In this document: one piece after another, positions 28,701 through 41,200 of the stretch
Position numbering within the stretch: the stretch's first letter is position 1
Layout: every line of letters begins with the position of its first letter
Assembly (NCBI RefSeq): GCF_003255815.1
Contig: NC_037674.1
Span: forward strand, 25,921,830 to 25,985,829
DNA from: Theropithecus gelada
Lineage: Eukaryota; Chordata; Mammalia; Primates; Cercopithecidae
Length of the DNA stretch: 64,000 nt
Direction of reading: 5' to 3'
Notes under the pieces: model-generated
The model's database searches: none
Told to the model about the DNA's origin: nothing
What the model saw: only the letters and a program-made list of their open reading frames with translations
Program-made: the position numbers and the translations under genes

Positions 28701-29256
28701 AAAAAAAATACAAAAAACTAGCCGGGCGAAGTGGCGAGCGCCTGTAGTCCCAGCTACCCGGGAGGCTGAGGCAGGAGAATGGCGGGAACCCGGGAGGCGG
28801 AGCTTGCAGTGAGCCGAGATCGCGCCACTGCACTCCAGCCTGGGCGACAGAGCGAGACTNNNNNNNNNNNNNNNNNNNNNNNNNNNNNNNNNNNNNNNNN
28901 NNNNNNNNNNNNNNNNNNNNNNNNNNNNNNNNNNNNNNNNNNNNNNNNNNNNNNNNNNNNNNNNNNNNNNNNNNNNNNNNNNNNNNNNNNNNNNNNNNNN
29001 NNNNNNNNNNNNNNNNNNNNNNNNNNNNNNNNNNNNNNNNNNNNNNNNNNNNNNNNNNNNNNNNNNNNNNNNNNNNNNNNNNNNNNNNNNNNNNNNNNNN
29101 NNNNNNNNNNNNNNNNNNNNNNNNNNNNNNNNNNNNNNNNNNNNNNNNNNNNNNNNNNNNNNNNNNNNNNNNNNNNNNNNNNNNNNNNNNNNNNNNNNNN
29201 NNNNNNNNNNNNNNNNNNNNNNNNNNNNNNNNNNNNNNNNNNNNNNNNNNNNNNNN

Positions 29257-29298
<42 letters not shown>

Positions 29299-32200
29299 GT
29301 ATTTTTGGCTGGGTGCTGTGGCTCATGCCTGTAATCCCAGCGCTTTGGGAGACTGAGGCGGGCAGATTATGAGGTCAAGAGACCAAGACCATCCTGGCCA
29401 ACATGGTGAAACGCCGACTGTACTAAAAATACAAAAATTAGCTGGGTGCGGTGGCACATGCCTGTAGTCCCAGCTACTTGGGAGGCTGAGGCAGGAGAAT
29501 CACTTGAAACAGGGAGGTGGAGTTTGCAGAGAGCCAAGATGGCGCCACTGCACTCCAGCCTGGCGACAGAGCGAGACTCCATCTAATAAAAAAAAAAAAA
29601 GTTTTTATTTTTAGTAAATAGTAGGTAGACATTTACCATCTTATTGCCGCCGTTCCCCTCTCCCCCAGAATTTGGGGAGCAATAAAAAGGCCAAGTGAGA
29701 AAAGTAGCTGGGGCAATATATGAAGATCTTTGAAAATCAAGTTAAGGATTTGGGTAGTAAATTCATATTCATCAGAAAACCACTAAGAAGGGTAGTATAT
29801 CTTCAATGCTAATGATAATAAAAATTTGGAATAAAATGAGAAAGTCTTTGTGACAAGAATAATAAGTTTTCAGGAGTCCTTTACCAAAAAAATGAAAACA
29901 GTATGTAAGCTAAAAGGGGTATACCATGAGGTCAAACAATGAATGTAAAAAAAGAGCAAAAAGCAATGCATAATTCCTCCATTAGACAACAGAGTCAAAA
30001 GAAACATAATCACCCTATAATTAAGAAGTTGATCCTATAGTTTTAAAAAGGGGTGAGGGGAGGGAAAGGGAGACAGATAGGAAAGAGAGGTAGGCTTAAT
30101 AGCCCTATGTGAGTATGGTGACAGGGAATGGGTTCTAAAAACAAGGAAAGGGTTTCAGACTGTAATACAACCAATCCATACTAAGACTGGCTATAATTTT
30201 TTCATATAATCGAGGAAGACATTAAGGGTTTTATCAATAGGAACGGCTATATTCAGGTAAAGTAACATTTCCCAAAAGATAAAATGTAGTCAATAAAGAA
30301 TTTTAACGTAGACTTACAGTGTTGTAAAGTTCTTCCAGTCTTGGAATGGTAAGGAATTTATGCATGCTTACTCCATTTTCAATAAGAAGTTTTACAAATG
30401 CAACTCTATCCATTACAAGAGCATCAAGCATAGCTTGTTCCAAGGATCCAACCTAGGAGTATCAAATTTAATAAGTATATAGTTCACATATTCTAATTAT
30501 ACAAACACTTTTAAATGTTAAGTCCTTAGGATTTATATTTAATTTGTTCCCAACAGTTTTAGAACAAAATTAGAAAGATGCAACACAGTAAAAAGCTAGT
30601 AAGACTTTAGGTGTTGAGGGAATAGATTAAAAGACCTCTCTAGAACAACATTTCTTAAAGAATATTCCACAAACACTACTTCTGTAGGAGAATAAATGTT
30701 ACATGGGGGAAAAAACAGAATCCATCATCAATTAAATCTCGGGAAAGAATACCTTAAAGCAATGCTCTCGGTGTTTAGGGAAGGTTTTGTGGTAAGGATT
30801 ATTTCAATAATTGAGTGCTGTTACTAACATTTAATGGGTAGGGTCAAGGGACATCAGAAATCAAGCAATATGCTGGAGAATTCTACTCAGAAAGAAACTA
30901 TCCCGCATCCCACACAACTTTTTATTATCCTGTTAGATGTTCATGAGTGAAAAACCAGTAATTCTGCCTTACAAATGAACACTAAGTATTTCATCATGGT
31001 TTTTGTTCTACAATGAATTTTCCAAAAATACAACCACCAGATAAGTCAGGCAAGATTGTACTTAGTTTTCTTCAGAACTTTAAAAGAAATCATTCATTAT
31101 TAGGGAAAAGAAATCACTTGACAGCAGTACAACTTATGTCATTTGTGCTTAATATAACACATCTGTATCATTCAGCATTTGTAGCGGTCCTTTATATATT
31201 AAAGCCTATTTTATAGACTTCAACAGACTTTCAAATCAAATACTGGTAAATCAGTAGAGACACAAAATGTAGGTATTTCACTGAGTTTTATTAATAAATA
31301 TTGTTTGAATACAGTCTGTATATTTTTAAATATTTTGTATATTTCTGTGTATTTTTAAAAATTTATTTATTTATTTATTTATTTATTTATTTTAATTTTT
31401 AAAAATTTAGTACCACATTACTAAAAACATCTTTGTGGCAAAAATCAATACAAAACCACTGGTTTTTTTACCCATTACTTTCCAATCTTATTCTATCTTC
31501 AGAGGTTTAACACACAACTACACAACTTCTCTAGAGGAACTTGTATTACCATTTCTTTCTCCAATCTATCTTCAATTTACATCACCTAGCAAGGATATAG
31601 TCTTCATGATATTTTCAGTATATACTTTCCATTTTTTCAGACGGGGTCTCATTCTGTCACCCAGTGGCACAATCATAGCTCACTGCAGCCTCAAACTCAG
31701 GGGTTCAAGGGATGTTCCCACCTCAGCCTCCCACATAGCTAAGAACTACAGGTGTGCACCCCTGTACCTGCCTTTTTTCTTTTTATTTTATTTTTTTAAA
31801 TAGGGACAGGTCTCAAACTCCTGGCCTCAAGTGATCTTCCTACCTCAGCCTCCCACAGTACTGGAATTAAGAGGCATGAGCCACCACACCTAGGCCTATT
31901 TTAAGTATATACTGATGAAATGTATGCCTTTTACATGATGGCATTTAAAGATACAAGGTATGTTTTCTGTGACATTTTTCAATACTCAATTCTGTCACAA
32001 GGAAAATATTTTCACATGCTTAAAAATAAGGCCCGATTTCCAAGAAAATAATACTTATTAGTTTTCTCTACATTAATAGGCTGTAGTTTATCATGGCATG
32101 TTACTACTATTTTACTTCAGATTATTTCCTTCTTTCTCTTATCACATACAAATAATCCTGATGTTATTACTTATTCTAACAGTAATATTCTAACATTATT

Positions 32201-35200
32201 CTAGTGCCCACTTGATCTTTCTTTGTCCTACACTTGCAAAGGATGTTTATCTGTTCCCCAGGATATTTAAGTTACCAACAACATACTTGTATTAGTATGT
32301 ATAACTGCAGCATTTACACTCATTATAACTGCAGGCATCTGACTTATTATGTGTTTTATATTGCCAATCTTGAACATTTGTATACTGAAATATTTATTTT
32401 TTATTATAAATCATTTATTCTGTCTTATTACAGTTAGGGCATTATACATATATTCTTAATTTACGTAATTATGACATTTCACTTTAGTAGAATAAAAGGA
32501 GATATAACAAAAGTATTGTTTTTAAAACAAGAACATTCTATCTGTGTTTATAATCACTGCCCTAGAACAAAAACTTAATTTTCATATCTGAGGGGAAAAA
32601 AGAGACCATTTAAAAAAAAAAGTGTCTGCTTTGTAAGGAGCATTTCCTCAATCACTCAATGCATACTGAACTCCTGGCAAGTAAGAAGAAAAAAGAAAAA
32701 TAACTGTTCTGCAAATTCTAAGTTTAGCAAGAAGCACAAAATCAAATAGGTAACATTATGCAGAAGAAATCCATCAGACAAACCACATATACACAGAAGA
32801 TAAATGCTTCATCCAAGCCTTTACATCTGAGGAGAACAAAATCCAGTGAAATTATTCAAGGGAAAAATAAGGTTGGTTATAGTCATCACCACAAATGATT
32901 AACATTAATTTTTTTCCTCTGTAGTCCTGCAAGAGGAGAAGTGACTAAATAAACTGTTTTTTTATTGCTATATAGGAAATACACTTCCATGGTTAAAAAA
33001 AAAAATCAAACACTACAAAATGGTATAAAATAAAACTTTCTCTCCTCCAGCCCCCATCTCTCCAAGATGAATCCTATGTTAACAGTTTTAGAAAGGTACT
33101 ATTACTACACAGTACATGTAGATATGCATGAATGTTTGTACATTCATAAGGAGAATTTGCCACAATTAAGATCATACTGTGCATACTTTTCTGCAATTTG
33201 CTGTTTATATTTACTATGTGGACAAAAAGGATCTAGTTCATCCTCTGTAAAGGCTGGTAATACTTCAAGGTACAGATGAACATTTAATCTGCCCAGCCTC
33301 CTATTGATTCAGACATGTAACAAAATTTTAAGTGATTACTACATACCAAGCTGTCAATACAATAGTAAACAAAACTGAAAAATATTCTTGCCCTCAGAAA
33401 GTTTACTTTCTAGGAGAAAGACAAACAAACAATAAATAATAGCTACATTATATGGTTTGTCAGATGGCGACAAAAGTTAGGAAAAAATAGCAGGGAAGAA
33501 TGCTGGTTTAGGGGGATGCTATTAAAATAGGGTGGACAGAGGAAGTCCAAAGAGGAGACATTTGGTTAGAGGCCAGAAAGATAGGAGGAATTAAGCCCAC
33601 GTGGGTATCTAGGGAAGAATATTAAGATAGAGAGACAGGCAAGTACAAAGCCTAGAGATAGGAGCATGCTTGATATGTTCAAAGAAGAGCAAGAATGCCA
33701 ACAAGGTTAGATAAAAAAGAGCAAAGCGGATAGTAGTAGCATGTAAGGCTCTGGATTATGCTCTGAGTAAATGGAATGTGATTCATCTCCTGTTCGTAAA
33801 AGGACAGCAAGTATGAGAGAAGTGAAACCAAAAAGTATGCTACTGAAATAACACAAAAGAAGGATGATGATAGACTAGACCAGGATGATAAAATTAGGTA
33901 TTTTGAAAGTAGATCTGACAAGATTTACAGATGGAATTGGATTGGAATACATGAGAAAGAGAAAAGTAAAACACTAAAGATTCTCATCTTAGAAACTAGG
34001 AAGAAGTTGTTTCCATTTAGTAGGATGAGGAAGATTAAAAAAAGAATAGGTCTAAACATCAGGGGGAATGCTAGAATGGATTCTCTTGTATACAGAGCAT
34101 GAGTTCCAAAGCTTCTTTCAGTTCTAAGATTCTTAGAGATCTATATACTCTATAAAAAAATAAGGTTTTATCTAGAGGCATATATTAAATCCTAAACTGG
34201 ATCGGAATGGTGTAGAAATACTTAGCTAAACTATTTTCGAACTATTGGCAGAAAAGTAAAATGTCAAGTCAGTTCACAGTTCCCGCAAATACTTTTTTAT
34301 TACTTAGTGTAATTTAATTGTATTGTGTATGTAGATTATTTACATACCAGCCACTGCTGTCCATAAACAAATACATGATTTTTGGCAATGTCAACTCTAT
34401 CCCATGCCAATGTAAGGATAAGCTGGTCAAATGCAGATGCATTAGTACCTAATCGAATAAAGAAAATAGTTGACAGGTTCAATTAATTTATCTCCATTAA
34501 AAGGTGAACACTTTTTTTTTTTTTTTAAGAGATGGGGTCTTGGTCTGTTGCTCAGGATAAAGTGCAAAGGTGATCATGGCTCACTGCAGCCTCAAATTCC
34601 TGGGTTCAAGTGTACCTCCCACCTTAGCTTCTGAGTAGCTGAGACTACAGATGAGCACCACCACACCCAGCTAATTTTTTTAACTTTATGTAGAGACAGA
34701 GTCTCACTTGTTGACCAGGCAGGTCTCAAACTCCCGACCTCAAGTGATCCTGCCACTTGGGCCTCCCAATATGCTGGGATTACAAGTGTTAGCCACAGTG
34801 CCCAGCACGAACACTTATGACATCTCCCCACCATTCTTTAGTTAACTTACACAGCTGGTGTCAGCCACCATTCAGAAGTAGCCTGCCTCAGAGAGATAAG
34901 ATAAGCCCCAGGGTTAAGAACTTTACCTTTCCAACTATAAACAACATATTCCCATTCATTGCAAACATTTAGAAATGCAGAAAAATGAGAAGAAAACAAA
35001 GATGAACTGTTTCTATCACAGAGAGAGCACTATCAGGATTCTGAAAACAGCCTGTCAGGTACTTTTCTGTGCATATACAAGCTCATACATAAACTTTCCA
35101 TTTTTTATTCAAAAATGGGTTCATACTACAAAAGTGTTCAGTAGCTTGCTTTATGTACCTGGATATCGTACCCTGGTTCTTCTTAAAATTATATATAAAT

Positions 35201-38200
35201 CTACCTTATATATACTTAGGTGAGCCACAATTTATTTAACAAATACTTCAAATGGTAGATATTCAAATTATTTTGAATTTTTTGCTGAGTATGTTTTTGT
35301 GCACATGCTTGAATATTCAAATAGGATGATATTCTAGAAGTCAAATTACTAGGTACAAGGATATATACTTCAAGGTTTTTGATATACTCCAAAATACTTC
35401 AGATCGCTTCTACCATCCACCAGGGGAGGGGTATAACCATAACCATTTCTCCATGTGCCATGGAGAGGGGAGTTTCCTTCTTTTCTTTTCTTTTTTGAGA
35501 CCGGGTCTCTCCCTGTTGTCCAGGCTAGAGTGCAGTGGCGTGGGCTTGGTTCACTGCAACCTCTGCCTCCTGGGCTCAACTGACCCTCCCACCTCAGCCT
35601 CGCTCAAGTAGCTGGGACCACTGGTGCATGGCACCACACCAGGCTAATTTTTGTATTTTTTGTAGAGACAGGGTTTTGCCAAGTTGCCCAGACTGATCTC
35701 AAACTCCTGGGCTCAAGGGATCTGCTTATCTCAGCCTCCCCAAAATGTATTACTGTAACATTGGCCATCCTTCCATATTTTCTCTAAGTATTTGGATTCC
35801 TCTATTAATTATCTATTACATAAGTTCTGACCCATTTTTCCACGAGGTAGTCATCTTTCTCTTATTAATTTTTAACAGCTCTTTTTGATCCCTCCACTTC
35901 AACATTTCTCTTCCTTAGTTTCCTCATCTATAAAATGAGTAAAACCACAGGAAATCTGACTCGCAGGAATAAAATGAGATAATGTAAACCACTTAAATAT
36001 AGTGGTTAATACACAGAAAGGTACATGGTAAATAATTAATGAATATGGTACTTTCTTTATAACCTTTTTATTTATTTATTTATTTTTCTGAGACACAGTT
36101 TCACTCTGTCACCCAGGCTGTAGTGCAGTGGTGTGATCCTGGCTCACTGCAACCTCTACCTCCCAGGTTCAAGCAATTCTTATGCCTCAGCCTCCAGAGT
36201 AGCTGGGACTAAAGGCTCCCACTACCACCCCCGGCTAATTTTTGTATTATTAGTAAAGACAAGGTTTTGCCATGTTGGCCAGGCTGATCTTGAACTCCTG
36301 ACCTCAAGTGATCCACCTGCCTCAGTCTCCCAAATTGCTGGGATCACAGGTGTGAGTCAGCGGACGCAGCCTTATTTATTTTTATGCAATCCCATTTATT
36401 ACTTTTTTTTCCTTTTTGGTTTCTAGGTTTCCTATCACTTGTGATCTCTTGATACCATGATCCCAGATGATATAAATATATTTTATCACAGTATTTTAAA
36501 AATGCTTAATGTATTGGCAATTTATTATGGTCTAATATGCAAGAAAATTCTTGTAAATAAAAGGACAGTATCCTCTTAATGTGATGGGTTCCTGGCACAT
36601 CACTCTACACTAACTTTCAGTTAGATAGATGGGATACTGTCTTAGTTCCTAATTTCTGAGAAAATATTTCACTATAATGTTGTTATATCTGTTGGATGTC
36701 TTTGGGGAGACAATGAGAGGATCAGTGTGTGTGTGTGCTTCAATCCCTTAGTCCTAGAAGATACCACTAGTTTTCAGACTTTCCCTTCATAATGAAGACA
36801 GCATGTTTTAAAATTCTGTCTTTAAATTCTATCAACTAATGCTTTATAACCTTTAAACACTTATTTTTCAGCTGATTAAGAAAGTGACACATTTTTATTT
36901 GTTTTTAGAGACAGGGTCTTGGTCTCACCCAGGCTGGAGTGCAGTGGTGTGATGATGGCTCACTGTAACCTCAAACCCTAGGCTCAAGCGATCCTTCCGC
37001 TTCAGCCTCCTGAACAGCTTGGACTACAGAGTGCACACCACCATGTCCAGCTAATTTTTGTTTGTTGTGAGATAGGGTCTTGCTCTGTTGCCCAGACTGG
37101 AGTACAGTGGCATGATCACAGCTCACTGCAGCCTCAACCTTCCAGGCTCAAGTGATTCCACCTCAACCTCCCAAGCAGCTGGGACTACAGGCACATGCCA
37201 CCATGCGCAGGTAATTTTTAAATTTTTTGTAGAGATGGGTCTATCTTGTCTAGGCTGGTCTTAAACTCCTGGCCTCAAGTGATCCTCCTGCTTTGGCTCC
37301 CAAAGTGTTGGGATCACAGGTGTGCACCACCGTGCCTGGCTCAGGATGTTAGACATTCTTAATAGGACTATTAAATAGGTTTGGTGGCATAAACCTTGCT
37401 AAAAACTTTTATTTTTTAAATTCTACAAGATTAAATCAAAAGTTACCTTACTGCCAAGGAAACCAACATTGTATTTTTCACAAAGAAAAATGACTGAAAA
37501 TTCACTTTGCAAGTAGTTAGCCATGTTAAAAGTTTCTATATTTTACATACATACACATATACACATATACACACACACATCCATACAAAAAATAAATAAA
37601 AGGTTTTACAAATAAAAAAGTTCTTAGAGGCTTACCTTTAAGCAGTGCAGTAAGTATTGCTACATCTATATCTTGATGTTCATCTGACCCAATATGGAAA
37701 ACAGTGATCTATTTAAAGATAAATTCATAATATTATGCCTTTATATTTTTAAAACAAAGGCATCATAAGACCCAGTAATATCAAACTCTATGGGGGGGGG
37801 GGGGGCAAAATATATATATATACATCTAGGAATCTATGTATTATGCATACATAAACATACATACACATATTTATGTATCCAGTTAGTAACTTTATTTCAA
37901 CCAAAAAAACCAAAAAATTTAAAAAACTTTATCATTTACCAAATAAAATGGCAAAAATACTAAAAATATTTGGTTTCATATGATATTCTGATCTATCTTA
38001 TGGCCCTTACTAGAGTAAGAAATTTAGGGGCTGAGGCTATAGATTCTTTATCAGGGTAAATAAATCCTACAGTTCCTTCCACAGAATGAACATTTACATG
38101 TTCACATAATGTATGTATTCTTGAAAGATAAATGTTTGTTTTGGTCAATCTTTTTACTGTAAATGTCTTTAAGTTACTTGAAACACAGCACCAATTCAGA

Positions 38201-41200
38201 AATTGTAATTTAATAACATTTTTCATAAAGTGAAAGATGGTCAGGCCCATGGCTCATGCTTGTAATCCCAGCAATTTGGGAGGCCAAGGTGGGTGGATCA
38301 CCTGAGGTTAGGAATTTGAGACCAACCTGGCCAACACAGTGAAACACTGTCACTAGGGAAAATACAAAAATTAGCCAGGCATGATGGTGTATGCCTGTAG
38401 TCCCAGTTACTTGGGAGGCTGAGGCGGGAGAGAATCGCTTGCACCCGGGAGACGGAGGTTGCAGTGAGCTGAGATTGCACCACAGCACTCCAGCTTGAGC
38501 AATGGAGCAAGACTCTGTCTCAAAAAACCAAAAACCAAAAACCAAACAAACAAAAAAAACAAAGAAAAGAAAGTGAAACATTATTATAACCCCAATACAA
38601 AATTTTTGGTCAACTTTATTTCATAGTTTACAAAAACTTGCAATGAAAAATACAGCAAATCAAATCATGTTATATATCTATTTATAGGCTTGCTAAAAAA
38701 TTTTATCTCTGAAAACTTAAGCCCATGTTTACATGACTGAAACAAAGCAGCACTGACCTTTAATTTAATAGGCTTAAGCACATTAAAAAAATTTTTTCCA
38801 AATATTTTATTACAGAAACCATAAACAACTCTTTACAGTTCTTCGTTGGTACCGAACATTACCTGTTGAGACCTAGTTACTTTTCCTAAAACTTTCCCTA
38901 AAACAGAAGCACAAATACACAGTCTCAATACCGTATAAAAAACTACAGGCCTCCTTCTATGATACCTCTCAACTTGGAACAGACCAATAAATGACATATT
39001 TTTACGGTTAATAAAGATTTCAAAATTTAAAATCCAAATAAAAACAAACGTATTTCACCAATTTAGAATGTATTTTGAATGAAAGAAAAAAAGGCCTATC
39101 AGCTGAAATCCACTCACAAGCTCCTTTCTTTTCATGCACTCCATCAGTGTTTGAAATAAATGAACTGCTTCATTCTGGCCAAAGTTAAATGTTTTTTTGA
39201 TAGTGGAAATAATATCAGGCTCTGCTGCATCAGGAAGATTCCTGGAATAAAAGGAAACATAATTCACTGATTTCATCTTCCATTATTTGTAAGATCAATA
39301 TGAAGTACAGGTAGATTCATGTAAGACCTTTGAAAACAATGCATTAATATTACATACTTCACCTTGGGTGGGATTATTTTCTCTTTCATGAGACTCCCAA
39401 CACAAATCTTAGAAGGAAAATAAATGAAATGGAGTGATTTTTCTCTTTGAATTACTTTGTGAATTTTATCAAAAAGTGTATGTGGCAATATCAGTACTCA
39501 CATAAGATATTGCATAAAAATAATCTGAAGATATTATGATGTATAAACTAGTATTCCACCACGATGTTCTTAAACATAGGCACTCACATTTTTCTTTTTT
39601 GAATATTTAATACATTTTCATGGCTCAAAAATATAGTAGAAAATATAAAATGCTAAAATATTAAAATTAATAGTGAAAGTCTCCTTCCCACTGTCTTTCA
39701 TCTGCCCAGTTCTATCCCAACTATTTTCAGGAATCATTTACTTATATAACTTTCCAAGATATCTTTCTGCATATACAAATAATTATCCTCTCTCCTTTTA
39801 TTCTATATAAAAAGTGGCACAATATATATGCTTCTCTACATCTTCCTTTTTGCATGTACATATTTTGGTAATCTCCTCAAAACCATCCTTACTCAGCTGT
39901 AAACCATTTCTTTGTATAGATACACCATAACTAATCTAGTCTTCTCATGTTCTATTTTGTTTCAATCTTTTACAAAGAATCCCGTAACAAGTAGCTTTAT
40001 ACATATATTATTTCACAGATGTACACCTGTAGGAACAATTCCCAGAAATGAAACTACTAGATTAAAAGATAAGTGCCTCTAGGTTTGATAGATCTTACAA
40101 AATTGTGTTCCATGAAGATGGTTTTATTTTAATTTCTTCCAATAACATATGAGTCAGGCTATTTCCTCAATGCTTAACAAAGTATTGTATTAAACTTAAA
40201 ATTTTCATGTTCACAAAACACAGGAAGGAATCCAACACCGTATTCTAAATACCACAAGCCATTTTAATAAATTAATTAAAATGGGCCAGGCACGGTGGCT
40301 CATGCCTGTAATCCCAGCACTTTGGGAGGCTGAGGTGGGTGGATCACTTGAGGTCAGGAGTTCAAGACTAGCCTGGCCAAGACAGTGAAACCCCATCTGT
40401 ACTAAAAAAAAAAATACAAAAATTAGCCAGACGTGGTGGTTCATGCATGTAATCCCAGCTACTTGGGAGGCTGTGGCAGGAGAATTGCTTAAACCTGGGA
40501 GGCGGAGGTTGTAGTATACCAAGACTGCACCATTGCACTCCACCCAGGCTGGGAGATAGAGCAAGACTTCATACCATAAATAAATAAATTAAATAAATAA
40601 ATAAATAAATAAAATAAATTAAAATGTTGTCATACACTTACCCTCCTTCTTCTGTTTGTTTATGAATATATGCTAGTAGATCTGCAGCTCTGCCTGTTCC
40701 TTCACATACAACTACTGGAACAGGGGGGCTTTCCTGAAGGTATTCAAGAACTGTGAGGATAACATTTGGCCCACCCTCAAATATAAGTGCCACCACAGGG
40801 ACACCTTGGACAATCCCTAAAAAGAGCAAAGTTAAATTAAAAAATTATTTCATCACAAGCAAGTTTCTTTCCAAGAAAAAAAATTAGGCAAAATACAGTA
40901 CTCTAATTTCAGATTTTACTGAAAAAAAAAAAAAATTAAAAAGTAAAAACATAATTTCTAAGACTATGTTGACTTGACTTTAAGCACACCACTTGATATC
41001 AATTCACATATTAAATAATGAATACTTTGTCACTATCTTAAAGGTTGTTCTCTAAATGACAAAAATAGAAAATCCAATATATAACAGACATCAAATAATG
41101 TATATATTCACTACTTAAAAGTAAAAATTTGTTTTCCATATTTTATTGAGCTCTTGACAAGAAATGTAAAACACTAATTTTTTAGTTTGCTTTTTAATAC

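Larger units (their letters stand above)
24526..30317 (-). other. TRPM7: TRPM7 intron 12, with assembly gap
   Basis: 5.8 kb with two hAT-type DNA transposons, seven Alus and the 397-N gap. 25141-25556 and 29601-30317 show no recognisable element. Confidence 0.82.
30453..34347 (-). other. TRPM7: TRPM7 intron 11
   Basis: 3.9 kb with few young repeats: a TTTA array, one old Alu (31635-31896), a possible old L1 segment (33000-33290), and a purine-rich stretch (33430-34060) that may be an ancient LINE2-like relic. 30453-31360 and 31897-32990 look unique. Confidence 0.72.
34449..37635 (-). other. TRPM7: TRPM7 intron 10
   Basis: Five antisense Alus or Alu parts, an old L1-like segment at 34960-35440 and a CA/TA-rich patch near 37545. 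36372-36890 shows nothing clear. Confidence 0.78.
37709..39117 (-). other. TRPM7: TRPM7 intron 9
   Basis: A 14-nt poly-G run followed by a short TA array (37792-37821) and one Alu (38241-38570); otherwise AT-rich and unique. Confidence 0.85.
39242..40641 (-). other. TRPM7: TRPM7 intron 8
   Basis: Holds an old L1 3' segment (39590-40130) and an Alu (40284-40619) that ends close to the exon 8 donor. Confidence 0.8.

Noticed and set aside
28672..29372. Long ORFs across the N gap
   Set aside because: Made of undetermined residues; not real reading frames.
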